From the NCBI RefSeq assembly GCF_025452095.1, contig NZ_CP104877.1, forward strand, positions 1,240,001 through 1,304,000: a stretch of 64,000 bases of DNA, read 5' to 3'. Origin of the DNA: Paenarthrobacter sp. JL.01a (GTDB lineage Bacteria; Actinomycetota; Actinomycetes; Actinomycetales; Micrococcaceae). Positions 52,581-62,713 of the stretch are shown here, in pieces (the first letter of the stretch is position 1; every line of letters begins with the position of its first letter). The notes below the pieces were generated by a model. That model ran no database searches, was not told where the DNA came from, and was given only the letters and a program-made list of their open reading frames with translations. The position numbers were made by a program, and so were the translations under genes.

Positions 52581-53714
52581 GTGAGTACAGAAGACGCGAA
52601 ATACCCGGAATCGCCCATGAACCGCTTCCATGCGGTCATTCCGGCGGGCGGTGTGGGGACCCGGCTGTGGCCACTCTCGCGTGCCGCCGCGCCTAAGTTC
52701 CTGCACGACCTCACCGGGTCGGGCAGCACCTTGTTGAGGGCTACCTACGACCGCTTGGAGCCGCTGGCCGGCGAACGCGTGCTAGTAGTAACCGGCGAGG
52801 CCCACCGCGCGGCAGTCTGCCGCCAGCTCCCCGAAGTGGGCGACGACGAGCTCGTCCTTGAGAGTGAGCCCAAGGATTCCGGCGCCGCCATCGGCCTCGC
52901 TGCGGCCATCCTTTACCGCCGCGATCCTGACACCATCATGGGCTCCTTCGCCGCAGATCAGGTGATCAGCCCCGACGACCTCTTCCAGGAGACGGTCCGG
53001 GAAGCGATCTACACCGCAGCCAAGGGCAAGATCGTCACCATCGGCATCAAGCCCACGCACCCATCCACGGGTTTCGGCTACATCCGCTCCGGCGCCGCGC
53101 TCAACATTGACGGTGCACCGAATGCCCTGGCCGTTGCGGAGTTCGTTGAGAAGCCCAGCCAGGAAGTTGCCGACAAGTACGTCGAGGCAGGCGATTACGT
53201 GTGGAACGCCGGCATGTTCGTCGCTCCCGTGGCGCTGATGCTCAGGCACCTCGAAGCCAACCAGCCCGAGCTCTTCGCAGGTCTCCAGGAGATTGCCGCG
53301 GCATGGGACACTCCGCAGCGTGCCGAAGTAACGGCCCGGGTTTGGCCCACCCTGCCCAAGATTGCCATTGACTACGCCGTCGCCGAGCCCGCAGCGGCAG
53401 CCGGCGATGTCGCCGTCGTGCCTGGCACCTTCCGCTGGGACGACGTCGGTGACTTTGCCGCGATCGGTCGCCTGAACAACGCCGGCGACGTCGATGAAGT
53501 GACGGTTCTCGGCGAGGGCGCACGCGTGTTCGCGGAGAATGCCAGCGGCGTGGTGGTTTCCGATACCAAGCGCGTCATTGCCCTCATCGGTATCAAGGAC
53601 GTCGTGATCGTCGATACCCCGGATGCGCTGCTGGTCACCACCAAGGAGCACGCCCAATTGGTGAAGGGCACTGTTGACGCCCTGAAGGCCAGCGGCGACA
53701 CGGACGTCCTGTAG
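52581..53714 (+). CDS. manC: Mannose-1-phosphate guanylyltransferase
   Basis: A 377-aa nucleotidyltransferase that makes GDP-mannose from mannose-1-P and GTP. Seen: the signature AVIPAGGVGTRLWPLSRAAAPKFLHDL (about 19-45), FAADQVI, FVEKPSQEVADKYVEAGDYVWNAGMFV, and WDDVGDF. GDP-mannose feeds mannolipid and glycan synthesis. GTG 52581 is the start used here; ATG 52617 (MNRFHAV) is an alternative closer to the motif. Monocistronic, ending in a hairpin. Confidence 0.92.
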   Translation: MSTEDAKYPESPMNRFHAVIPAGGVGTRLWPLSRAAAPKFLHDLTGSGSTLLRATYDRLEPLAGERVLVVTGEAHRAAVCRQLPEVGDDELVLESEPKDSGAAIGLAAAILYRRDPDTIMGSFAADQVISPDDLFQETVREAIYTAAKGKIVTIGIKPTHPSTGFGYIRSGAALNIDGAPNALAVAEFVEKPSQEVADKYVEAGDYVWNAGMFVAPVALMLRHLEANQPELFAGLQEIAAAWDTPQRAEVTARVWPTLPKIAIDYAVAEPAAAAGDVAVVPGTFRWDDVGDFAAIGRLNNAGDVDEVTVLGEGARVFAENASGVVVSDTKRVIALIGIKDVVIVDTPDALLVTTKEHAQLVKGTVDALKASGDTDVL

Positions 53715-53731
53715 CGCCGTCTTATACCGTG

Positions 53732-53784
53732 AGCCACCTCTTTGGTTGTCCTGCGTCTGAACGCGGCGTAACCAAGAGGTGGCT
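53732..53784 (+). terminator. Terminator after manC
   Basis: AGCCACCTCTTTGGTT (53732-53747) pairs with AACCAAGAGGTGGCT (53770-53784) around a 22-nt loop, followed by TTCGTTCTT. It is distinct from the ACCCAACT family. Confidence 0.75.
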
Positions 53785-53822
53785 TTCGTTCTTCCAGTGC
53801 CGTGGATGGCTAGAGTTGTGAC

Positions 53823-55028
53823 GTGCGCAATTACACGACTGAAACTGAGCCCACTCCTGTCGTTGGCCCCTGGGTTGATGAACTGTTGCCAGGACTCATC
53901 GAATTCCGGCGCGACCTCCATGCGCATCCGGAGCTGTCCTTCAAGGAGTTCCGGACCACGGACAAGCTCGTGGAACGGCTCGAAGCGGCCGGGCTGAATC
54001 CGCGCCGGCTCGAAGGCACCGGCTTGACGGTTGACGTGGGGGAGGGCCCCATCGCGACAGCCCTTCGTGGTGATATTGACGCCTTGCCGATCATCGAGGA
54101 AAGCGGACTGCCGTTCGCCTCCAAGAACCATGGTGTCACCCACGCCTGCGGCCACGACATCCACACCACCACCATGCTGGGCATCGCCTTGGTGCTCCAG
54201 CGGATGCATAAGAACAATCCGCTGGGCGGGACTGTCCGGATCATTTTCCAGCCCGCTGAGGAAACCATGCCGGGCGGAGCATTGTCCTGCATCGAACAGG
54301 GTGTGTTGGAGGGTGTTCCGCGCATCCTTGCCCTGCACTGCGATCCGCGCATCAACGTCGGCCAGATCGGTACCCGCATCGGCGCCATTACCTCTGCCTC
54401 CGACACCATCAAGATCGAACTTTCCGGACGCGGTGGGCACACGTCCCGTCCTCATCTGACCGAGGACCTGGTCTTCGCGCTGGCGCAGATCGCCGTCAAT
54501 GTACCTGCAGTGCTTTCCCGCAGGGTGGATGTCCGCAGTGGCGTTTCCGTGGTGTGGGGCCAGATTTCGGCAGGTTCGGCACCGAATGCCATTCCGGGTT
54601 CGGGATACATGGCCGGCACCATGCGCTGCCTGGACCGTGACGCCTGGCATGGTGCGGGGGAGCTGCTGGACGACGTCGTGAAGCAGGTCGCCGCACCATA
54701 CGGGGTGGACGTGCACCTGGAGCACACCCGTGGCGTCCCCCCGGTAGTGAACTCGGAGCACGAGACCGCGCTCATCGAGGCATCCGCCCGGGCTGAGCTG
54801 GGGGAGAACGCAGTAGTCCTGACTCCCCAGTCCATGGGCGGGGAGGATTTCGCGTGGTTCCTGGCGGATCTCCCCGGTGCCATGATGCGCCTGGGCACCC
54901 ACACTCCGGGCGGCGAAGAATATGACCTGCACCGCGGAGACTTCATCGTGGACGAGCGTGCTCTGGGGTACGCCATCCGGGTCCTCACGGGTGCCGCCCT
55001 CCGTACAATCCGGGATCTCGAACAGTAA
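53823..55028 (+). CDS. M20-family amidohydrolase
   Basis: A 401-aa metallo-amidohydrolase (amino-acid N-acyl amidohydrolase/IAA-amino-acid hydrolase group). Metal ligands are in HACGHDIHTTTM, PAEETMPGG, and the C-terminal MGGEDFAWFL; HAHPELSF is the N-terminal hallmark. The dimerisation domain insert is at about 190-310 (SGRGGHTSRP). It hydrolyses an N-acyl or peptide-like bond of an unknown substrate in the cytosol. Start GTG 53823. The final base of its stop codon is the first base of palindrome copy E. Confidence 0.88.
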   Translation: MRNYTTETEPTPVVGPWVDELLPGLIEFRRDLHAHPELSFKEFRTTDKLVERLEAAGLNPRRLEGTGLTVDVGEGPIATALRGDIDALPIIEESGLPFASKNHGVTHACGHDIHTTTMLGIALVLQRMHKNNPLGGTVRIIFQPAEETMPGGALSCIEQGVLEGVPRILALHCDPRINVGQIGTRIGAITSASDTIKIELSGRGGHTSRPHLTEDLVFALAQIAVNVPAVLSRRVDVRSGVSVVWGQISAGSAPNAIPGSGYMAGTMRCLDRDAWHGAGELLDDVVKQVAAPYGVDVHLEHTRGVPPVVNSEHETALIEASARAELGENAVVLTPQSMGGEDFAWFLADLPGAMMRLGTHTPGGEEYDLHRGDFIVDERALGYAIRVLTGAALRTIRDLEQ

Positions 55029-55095
55029 CCCAACTGAGGGACAGCACATGCTCTAGTGAGTGCTCAGTGGAGCATGTGCTGTCCCTCAGTTGGGT
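55028..55095. repeat. ACCCAACT-family palindrome, copy E (perfect arms)
   Basis: Two perfectly complementary 26-bp arms (55028-55053 and 55070-55095) start ACCCAACTGAGGGACAGC and continue ACATGCTC. The 16-nt centre includes TAGTGAGTGCTCAGTG. It is the most symmetric member of the family and lies between the amidohydrolase stop and the ohrR promoter. Confidence 0.9.
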
Positions 55096-55115
55096 AGGAT
55101 GCGCTGGAATGAGTT

Positions 55116-55136
55116 GTGCACAATTGAATTGTGCAC
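55116..55136. promoter_or_regulatory. OhrR operator palindrome
   Basis: GTGCACAATT-G-AATTGTGCAC is a perfect 10-bp inverted repeat around one central base. It lies 13 bp before the ohrR start, where autorepression by the MarR-type regulator is expected. Confidence 0.75.
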
Positions 55137-55149
55137 TATCGTTTTATTC

Positions 55150-55584
55150 ATGAGTGATGCACCCCGCCTCCGCCACCAGGTCTGCTTCGCGCTGTACTCA
55201 GCATCCAAGGCCGCGACGGCGGTCTACCGCCCCGTGCTGGACGACCTTGGGCTGACTTACCCGCAGTACCTGGTGATGCTGGTGTTGTGGGAGCAGGAGC
55301 CGCGAAGTGTCCGTGAGCTTGGCGCTGAACTGGGCCTCGATTCCGGTACGTTGTCACCCCTGCTCAAGCGCCTCGAAGGCCTGGGGCTCGTCGAGCGGAA
55401 GCGCTCCGCCGACGACGAACGTCGCGTGGACGTCGTGCTGACCGACGCCGGAACGGCCCTCAGCGCCAGGGCCCAGGCAGTGCCGCAGCGCCTGGCCGAC
55501 GCCGCAGGTCTCGACGCCGCCGAGATCCAGCAGCTGCACGCGACCCTCGGCAAGCTCACGGCAGCGCTGAACAGCTCACTCTGA
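55150..55584 (+). CDS. ohrR: OhrR-type MarR-family organic-peroxide regulator
   Basis: A 144-aa winged-helix repressor. Cys13 in RHQVCFALYSASKA corresponds to the reactive N-terminal cysteine of OhrR. The DNA-binding part has SVRELGAELGLDSGTLSPLLKRLEGLGLVERKRSADDERRVDV, close to the family consensus. Oxidation of the Cys by organic peroxide releases the operator. The ATG at 55150 begins MSDAPRLRH; the open frame upstream runs through the operator and palindrome E and is rejected. ohr follows after 42 bp. Confidence 0.92.
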   Translation: MSDAPRLRHQVCFALYSASKAATAVYRPVLDDLGLTYPQYLVMLVLWEQEPRSVRELGAELGLDSGTLSPLLKRLEGLGLVERKRSADDERRVDVVLTDAGTALSARAQAVPQRLADAAGLDAAEIQQLHATLGKLTAALNSSL

Positions 55585-55626
55585 AATTTTCCCGCCATCG
55601 AATTCCCGAAGAGAAACGGAAACACC

Positions 55627-56054
55627 TTGAAGACTCTCTACACAGCCGAGGCACTTGCCTCCGGTGAAGGCCGCGACGGCAACGCCCGCACCAAGGACGG
55701 CAAACTGGATGTGGCCCTGGCCAGCCCCGTGGAACTGGGTGGCAACGGCCAGGGAACCAACCCCGAGCAGCTTTTCGCCGCCGGTTACGCTGCGTGCTTC
55801 CACTCCGCACTGAGGCTTGTCGGCCGGAAGGAACGCGCGGATGTCAGCGACTCCGCTGTAGCCGCCAAGATCCACTTCGGTGCATTGACCGACAGCGAAG
55901 GCTACGGCCTTGCCGCTGAGCTGGAGATCGCCCTGCCTGCCCTGGACCGCGAAACCGCCGAAGCCTTGATGGCCAAGGCGCACCAGATCTGCCCCTACTC
56001 CAACGCCACCCGCGGCAACATGGCCGTGGACCTCAAGCTCGTGGAGTTCGCAGC

Positions 56055-56058
<4 letters not shown>
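55627..56058 (+). CDS. ohr: Organic hydroperoxide resistance protein Ohr (OsmC family)
   Basis: A 143-aa thiol peroxidase that reduces organic and fatty-acid hydroperoxides. The redox cysteine pair is in YAACFHSAL (Cys58) and HQICPYSNATRGN (Cys122); Arg near the N-terminus (EGRDGNAR) completes the active site. It starts with TTG at 55627, has GAAACGG upstream, and overlaps the reductase gene at the 3' end by 4 bp. It is co-regulated with ohrR. Confidence 0.95.
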
Positions 56059-57077
<1,019 letters not shown>

Positions 57078-57325
57078 GTGACGGTAGCCGGGTGTGACTT
57101 GCGCACCCGGCTACTGCTTGGTAACAAAAAGTCAACAATCTGTCCGGGAGGGCGGCTTTGTGCTACTCGGGTGTGTTCCAGGCCACTAGGGTTGTTCATA
57201 TTAGTGCGCCTCGGCGCAGTGCTGCGAAGCCTCAGTGAAAACAGAATTTCTGCCCCGAAGTTTTTGGAAACGGACACTCATTGACCATCCGTCGTAGCGC
57301 CAATCACTTTCTTCCTGGAGGAAAA

Positions 57326-58432
57326 TTGAAGAAACCACTGCGTGCCACCCTGAAGCGCGGTTCAATGGCCGGTGTTGCAACCGTCGGCGCAGCAGCGCTC
57401 CTGCTGACCGGCTGTGGCCAGGCCCCCGACGCCGGATCCGGCGCCGCTACCAAGAGCGATTTCCTCGGATGCATCGTTTCCGACTCCGGCGGATTCGACG
57501 ACCAGTCGTTCAACCAGTCCTCGTATGAAGGCCTGAAGAAGACTGAGAAGGACCTTGGCATCCAGACCAAGTCGGCCGAGTCCAAGGCCAACAGCGACTT
57601 CGAAACCAACCTCAACGGCATGGTTTCCGCCGGCTGCAACCTGACCATCACTGTGGGCTTCCTCCTGGGCGATGCCACCAAGGCTGCCGCCGAGAAGAAC
57701 ACCGACAAGCACTTCGCCATCATCGACTTCGCGTACGACACCCCTGTCGCCAACGTCAAGCCCGTCGTCTACGACACCGCCCAGGCTGCCTACCTCGCGG
57801 GCTACGCCGCAGCAGCAACGTCCAAGACCGGCAAGGTGGGCACCTTCGGCGGCATCAAGATCCCGACCGTGACGATCTTCATGGACGGCTTCTACGACGG
57901 CGTCCAGGCCTACAACAAGGCCAAGGGCAAGAACGTCCAGGTTGTTGGCTGGGACAAGAACACCCAGGACGGCTCCTTCACCGGTGACTTCGAGAAGCAG
58001 GACACCGGCAAGCAGGTCACCATCAACCTCCTGGACCAGGGCGCGGACATCGTCATGCCCGTGGCAGGTCCGGTCGGCAAGGGTGCAGGCGCAGCCCTCA
58101 AGGAAGCCAAGGCTGCCGGCAAGGACGTCAAGCTCATCTGGGTTGACTCCGACGGCTACCTGACCGCTCCCGAGTACAAGGACCTCATGCTGACCTCCGT
58201 GGTGAAGCAGATGGGCGAGGCCGTTGAAACCGTGGTGAAGGACGACAAGGACGGCAAGTTCAGCAACGAAGCGTACGTTGGCACACTCGCCAACGACGGC
58301 GTGGCCATCGCCCCGTTCCACGACCTCGATTCCGCTGTTTCTTCCGAAACCAAGTCCGAACTCGACGCCATCAAGGCGGACATTGTCTCCGGCAAGCTGG
58401 TTGTCGAATCGAAGGCAAGCCCCAAGAAGTAA
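57326..58432 (+). CDS. bmpA: BMP-family nucleoside-binding lipoprotein
   Basis: A 368-aa lipoprotein: a basic N-terminus, hydrophobic segment and lipobox LLTGC (about residue 30), then a Bmp/Med-type binding domain (SDSGGFDDQSFNQSSYEGL; FVDGFY-like FMDGFYDGVQAYN; WVDSDGY). These proteins bind purine nucleosides for the ABC importer encoded downstream. The TTG at 57326 is chosen because TGGAGGA precedes it; a frame from TTG 57281 has no SD. A terminator-like hairpin follows the stop, so it may be made in excess over the permease genes. Confidence 0.9.
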   Translation: MKKPLRATLKRGSMAGVATVGAAALLLTGCGQAPDAGSGAATKSDFLGCIVSDSGGFDDQSFNQSSYEGLKKTEKDLGIQTKSAESKANSDFETNLNGMVSAGCNLTITVGFLLGDATKAAAEKNTDKHFAIIDFAYDTPVANVKPVVYDTAQAAYLAGYAAAATSKTGKVGTFGGIKIPTVTIFMDGFYDGVQAYNKAKGKNVQVVGWDKNTQDGSFTGDFEKQDTGKQVTINLLDQGADIVMPVAGPVGKGAGAALKEAKAAGKDVKLIWVDSDGYLTAPEYKDLMLTSVVKQMGEAVETVVKDDKDGKFSNEAYVGTLANDGVAIAPFHDLDSAVSSETKSELDAIKADIVSGKLVVESKASPKK

Positions 58433-58443
58433 GCAATTCCTGG

Positions 58444-58482
58444 ACGCGCCGCCAGTACCGTGCCCCGGTACTGGCGGCGCGT
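58444..58482 (+). terminator. Terminator/attenuator between bmpA and the nucleoside ABC genes
   Basis: A 17-bp perfect stem, ACGCGCCGCCAGTACCG (58444-58460) with CGGTACTGGCGGCGCGT (58466-58482), followed by TTTT. Within the operon this would reduce transcription after the abundant binding-protein gene. Confidence 0.87.
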
Positions 58483-58565
58483 TTTTGCCCTGACTAGGCT
58501 GATCCCAAAGCTCGTGGCTTTGGAGCTGTTCAGCCGTCCCTCGGACTCAAAGAACGGTGGGAGTT

Positions 58566-60086
58566 GTGAAACTCGAATTGAAGGGGATCTCGAAAGCGTT
58601 CGGGACCTTCTATGCCAACCAAGACATCGACCTCGTGGTCGAATCCGGCCAGATCCATTGCCTCCTGGGCGAAAACGGCGCCGGCAAATCAACGCTCATG
58701 AATGTGCTTTACGGGCTGTATGAGCCCACCGCCGGCCAGATCCTGGTGGACGACAAGCCGGTAAACTTCCGTGGCCCCGGTGACGCCATGGCGGCCGGTA
58801 TCGGCATGGTGCACCAGCACTTCATGCTGGTCCCTGTTTTCACGGTGGCCGAAAACGTAGCGCTCGGTGCCGAACCGACGTCGTTCGGCGGCGTCCTCAG
58901 CATCGATGAGACCCGGAAAAAGATTCGGGAAATTTCCGACAAGTACGGCTTCGACGTCGATCCCGATGCCCTGGTGGAAGACCTCCCGGTGGGCGTCCAA
59001 CAGCGCGTGGAAATCATCAAGGCCCTGGTCCGTGAAGCCAAGGTCCTCATCCTGGACGAGCCCACAGCCGTGCTCACCCCGCAGGAAACCGACGAATTGC
59101 TGGACATCATGCGCCAGCTCAAGGCCGGTGGGACGTCCATCGTCTTCATCTCGCACAAACTGCGCGAAGTTAAAGCCGTCTCCGACGTGATCACAGTGGT
59201 CCGCCGCGGCAAAGTGGTGGGCGACGCCCCTCCCACGGCGTCTCCCACTGAGCTCGCCTCCATGATGGTGGGCCGCCCGGTCAGCCTGAGCCTGAACAAG
59301 GCCGCCGCCCAGCCCAAGGAAACCACGTTCGTCGTCGAAAACCTCACGGTCCGCGCCGCCAACGGCACCAATGTGGTGGACGGGATCAGCTTCGACATCG
59401 CGCAGGGAGAGATCCTGGCGATCGCAGGGGTCCAGGGCAACGGCCAAACCGAACTGACCGAAGCCATCCTCGGAGTCCAGGAACACGTGACAGGCTCGGT
59501 GGTCCTGGACGGGAAGCAACTCCTGGGCCTGCCCGTCAAGGACGTCCTGCGTTCGGGCGTCGGCTTTGTTCCCGAAGACCGGACTGTTGACGGCTTGGTG
59601 GGGCCTTTCTCGGTGGCCGAGAACCTGGTTCTTGACCTCTACGACCAGGCTCCTTTTGCCAGCGGCATCAGCATGAAGCCCGCCAAAGTGGCCGAACATG
59701 CCAAAGCCAAGATCGAGGAATTCGACATCCGGACACCCTCGGCCGGTTCGGCTGCGGGAACACTGTCCGGCGGCAACCAGCAAAAGGTGGTCATGGCCCG
59801 GGAACTCTCCCGGCCGCTCCGGTTGTTCATCGCAAGCCAGCCGACCCGCGGCGTGGACGTAGGCTCCATCGAGTTCCTGCACAAGCGCATTGTGGCCGAG
59901 CGGGATGTCGGAACGCCGGTGATGATCGTTTCCACCGAGCTTGATGAAGTCATCGAACTCGCAGACAGGATCGCCGTGCTCTACAAGGGCAAACTCGTGG
60001 GAATCGTCCCGGCGGGAACACCCCGTGACACGCTCGGCTTGATGATGGCCGGCGTCGGCCCGGAAGGAGGCTCCGATGACCACTAG
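58566..60086 (+). CDS. Nucleoside ABC importer ATPase, two fused domains
   Basis: A 506-aa double ATPase of the YufO/NupA/BmpB class: first domain Walker [10 protein letters not shown], Walker [15 protein letters not shown], signature LPVGVQQRVEIIKAL. The second domain has a degenerate Walker A (GVQGNGQTE), signature [15 protein letters not shown] and a Walker B replaced by FIASQPTRGVDVG (Asp/Glu changed to Ser-Gln), so the second site may lack full catalysis. It energises nucleoside import. The GTG at 58566 is preferred to one at 58557. It overlaps the next gene by 11 bp. Confidence 0.9.
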   Translation: MKLELKGISKAFGTFYANQDIDLVVESGQIHCLLGENGAGKSTLMNVLYGLYEPTAGQILVDDKPVNFRGPGDAMAAGIGMVHQHFMLVPVFTVAENVALGAEPTSFGGVLSIDETRKKIREISDKYGFDVDPDALVEDLPVGVQQRVEIIKALVREAKVLILDEPTAVLTPQETDELLDIMRQLKAGGTSIVFISHKLREVKAVSDVITVVRRGKVVGDAPPTASPTELASMMVGRPVSLSLNKAAAQPKETTFVVENLTVRAANGTNVVDGISFDIAQGEILAIAGVQGNGQTELTEAILGVQEHVTGSVVLDGKQLLGLPVKDVLRSGVGFVPEDRTVDGLVGPFSVAENLVLDLYDQAPFASGISMKPAKVAEHAKAKIEEFDIRTPSAGSAAGTLSGGNQQKVVMARELSRPLRLFIASQPTRGVDVGSIEFLHKRIVAERDVGTPVMIVSTELDEVIELADRIAVLYKGKLVGIVPAGTPRDTLGLMMAGVGPEGGSDDH

Positions 60087-61425
60087 CAGCGACGGGTCCA
60101 CCAAGGACCAAACCCCTGAAGAGTCCACTGCCGAAGTACGGGCAGCAGACGTCGCCCTGGATACGGCCGGAGGAACCCTTGAGCCGTCCATTGTCCCGGT
60201 TTCTTCCCAGAGCGGGGATCCGGGACACCACCAGGGCAACCTGATGCGGCGCATCGTCATGGGCAATGGCTTCGTGTCGGTTTTGGCCGTCATTGTGGCG
60301 CTGTTCCTCGGCGGCCTGCTGATTGCCAGCACCGATGCCCAGGTTGCCAAGACCGCGGGCTACCTCTTCGCCCGTCCGAGCGACTTCCTGACCGCACTGT
60401 GGTCTGCCATGACGGACAGCTACGTGGCTCTCTTCCAGGGCTCGGTCTTCAGCCCCCGGCAGGGCTTCAAGCCCCTCCTTGAGACGATGACCGTTGCCAC
60501 GCCCCTGATCTGTGCCGGCCTGGGCGTTGCCCTGGCCTTCCGTGCGGGCCTTTTCAACATCGGCGCGCAGGGCCAGATCATCATCAGCGCCACCCTTGCC
60601 GCTTACGTGGGTTTCACCTGGCACCTGCCGTTCGGCCTGCACCTGCTCCTGGTGATCGTCATGGGTGTCCTCGGCGGCGCCGCTTGGGGCGCGATCGTCG
60701 GTATCCTCAAAGCCCGGACCGGCGCGCACGAAGTCATCGTGACCATCATGCTGAACTACGTGGCCCTGTTCCTGCTGGACTTCCTCCTGAACACCGCGGC
60801 ATTCCGGCGGCCCGGGGACAACAGCCCCATCTCGCCGCGACTGGACGAATCCGCCACCTACCCGGTATTCATTCCTGGGTCCCGGCTCCACCTGGGCTTC
60901 CTGGTAGCCATCGCGCTGACCTACGGCGTGTGGTGGATGTTGAACCGGTCCACCATCGGCTTTGAATTCCGTGCCGTTGGCGCCAACCCGGTCGCTGCCC
61001 GTACGGCCGGCGTCAAGGTACCCCGGGCCACCATCCTCGTGATGGCACTGGCCGGTGCCCTCGCCGCCTTCGGTGGCGTCGCGCAGGTCGCCGGCACCGA
61101 AAAGGTGCTGACCGGCGGTGTTGCTGCACAGATCGGCTTCGACTCCATCACTGTTGCCTTGCTCGGCCGCAGCACGCCGTGGGGAACGTTCTTCGCGGGA
61201 CTGTTGTTCGGTGCCTTCCGCGCCGGTGCCGTGCAGATGCAGATCCAAACCGGAACACCCATCGACATCGTGCTGGTGGTCCAGTCCCTGATCGTCCTGT
61301 TCATCGCTGCTCCGCCACTGATCCGGTCGATCTTCCGGTTGGAAGGCAAGAAAAAGAAGAAGGACAAGACACCGAAGGCGGCCCCGGAAGCTGCCCTTGC
61401 CAATGCCACCGGAGGTGCCAAATGA
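60076..61425 (+). CDS. Nucleoside ABC importer permease 1
   Basis: A 449-aa permease of the BPD_transp_2 family with a long cytosolic N-terminus (about 60 residues, acidic/Ser-Thr rich) and about ten helices. Characteristic parts are CAGLGVALAFRAGLFNIGAQGQIIIS, HEVIVTIMLNYVALFLLDFLLNT and RAVGANPVAARTAGV. The C-terminus is Lys-rich (KKKKKDKTPK). It pairs with the second permease and the ATPase. Confidence 0.9.
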   Translation: MTTSSDGSTKDQTPEESTAEVRAADVALDTAGGTLEPSIVPVSSQSGDPGHHQGNLMRRIVMGNGFVSVLAVIVALFLGGLLIASTDAQVAKTAGYLFARPSDFLTALWSAMTDSYVALFQGSVFSPRQGFKPLLETMTVATPLICAGLGVALAFRAGLFNIGAQGQIIISATLAAYVGFTWHLPFGLHLLLVIVMGVLGGAAWGAIVGILKARTGAHEVIVTIMLNYVALFLLDFLLNTAAFRRPGDNSPISPRLDESATYPVFIPGSRLHLGFLVAIALTYGVWWMLNRSTIGFEFRAVGANPVAARTAGVKVPRATILVMALAGALAAFGGVAQVAGTEKVLTGGVAAQIGFDSITVALLGRSTPWGTFFAGLLFGAFRAGAVQMQIQTGTPIDIVLVVQSLIVLFIAAPPLIRSIFRLEGKKKKKDKTPKAAPEAALANATGGAK

Positions 61426-62711
61426 GCGCGACAACCACTGCCCCCAGGTCGGGGTCCACGGCCCTTCCGGCGTTCCGACCCTCGCTGAAAGTACCCGTTT
61501 CACTGGGCGTCCTGGCTCTCATTGCACTGGTCTTCTTCGGTTTCCTCGGCTCCGACAAGACCGCGGAGATGAAGATCAGCGACACCGGCGACGCCGTCGC
61601 CGTCCCGGCGCTGATGATTCCCGGCCAAGCGGGCGGCATCGTGCTCGGAATCCTGTTGCTGGCCATGGCCGCCTACTCGATCTACCTGTGGACGCAGGGG
61701 GAGAGGTCACCGAAGTGGCTTCCCATTGCATTCGCGGTGGTGTTCGTTTTCGCCTTGCTGGTGTGGATCGTGGCCGGCGCCCGTCAGCCGTCCATTTCGC
61801 TGGCCGGCTTGGTGGCCGGCTCGGTGACCCTCGCGGTTCCCTTGGTCTTCGGCTCGCTTTCGGGTGTGCTGTGTGAGCGCGTCGGCGTGGTCAACATCGC
61901 CATCGAAGGCCAGCTTCTGGGCGGCGCGTTCACGGCAGCCCTCGTGGCCACCATGACCGGAAGCCCGTACATCGGCCTGCTCGCTGCGGCCGCTGCCGGT
62001 GCGGTCGTCTCCATGGTCCTCGCGGTGTTCAGCATCAAGTACCTCGTGAACCAGATCATCGTCGGTGTCGTCCTCAACGTCCTGGTCTCCGGGCTGACGG
62101 GCTTCCTGTACGGCACCCTCATGGTCCCAAACAAGGAACAGTTCAACACTCCCGGCCGCCTGGACATCCTGCCCATCCCGCTGCTTTCGGACATCCCCAT
62201 CATTGGGCCCATCCTGTTCGAGCAGTCCATCGCCGGCTACCTCATGTACATCGCCGTGGCCGTGGTGTGGTTCGGCCTGTTCAAGACCCGCTGGGGCCTG
62301 CGTGTCCGCGCTGTCGGCGAGCACCCGCAGGCTGCTGACACCCTGGGCATCAACGTCAATGCAACGCGTTTCTGGAACGTCACCCTGGGCGGTGCAATTG
62401 CCGGTATCGGCGGCGCGGTGTTCACCCTGGTCACCATTGACTCCTTCACCAAGGACATCTCCGGCGGCCGCGGCTTCATTGCGCTGGCGGCCCTGATCTT
62501 CGGTCGATGGAATCCGATCGGAGCGTTCCTGGCGTCGCTGCTCTTCGGTTTTGCCTACAACCTGCAGTCAATCCTGGGCATCATCGGAACGCCTGTACCC
62601 AGCCAGTTCATGGCCATGCTGCCTTACCTGGTGACCATCTTCGCCGTCGCCGGTCTGGTGGGTAAGTCGCGGCCACCGGCCGCAAGCGGCATACCGTACG
62701 TGAAGGGTTGA
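61422..62711 (+). CDS. Nucleoside ABC importer permease 2
   Basis: A 429-aa permease, start ATG 61422 overlapping the previous stop (ATGA). Seen: FGSLSGVLCERVGVVNIAIEGQLLGGAFTAA, LVNQIIVGVVLNVLVSGLTGFLYGTL and RAVGEHPQAADTLGINV. About ten to eleven helices. The gene stop overlaps a potential TTG for cdd. Together with permease 1 it makes the channel for nucleosides. Confidence 0.9.
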   Translation: MSATTTAPRSGSTALPAFRPSLKVPVSLGVLALIALVFFGFLGSDKTAEMKISDTGDAVAVPALMIPGQAGGIVLGILLLAMAAYSIYLWTQGERSPKWLPIAFAVVFVFALLVWIVAGARQPSISLAGLVAGSVTLAVPLVFGSLSGVLCERVGVVNIAIEGQLLGGAFTAALVATMTGSPYIGLLAAAAAGAVVSMVLAVFSIKYLVNQIIVGVVLNVLVSGLTGFLYGTLMVPNKEQFNTPGRLDILPIPLLSDIPIIGPILFEQSIAGYLMYIAVAVVWFGLFKTRWGLRVRAVGEHPQAADTLGINVNATRFWNVTLGGAIAGIGGAVFTLVTIDSFTKDISGGRGFIALAALIFGRWNPIGAFLASLLFGFAYNLQSILGIIGTPVPSQFMAMLPYLVTIFAVAGLVGKSRPPAASGIPYVKG

Positions 62712-62713
62712 CA

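Noticed and set aside
52782..55049. 755-aa minus-strand frame across manC and the M20 gene
   Set aside because: Antisense to two clear genes and runs through a terminator and part of palindrome E; low-complexity translation with no motif.
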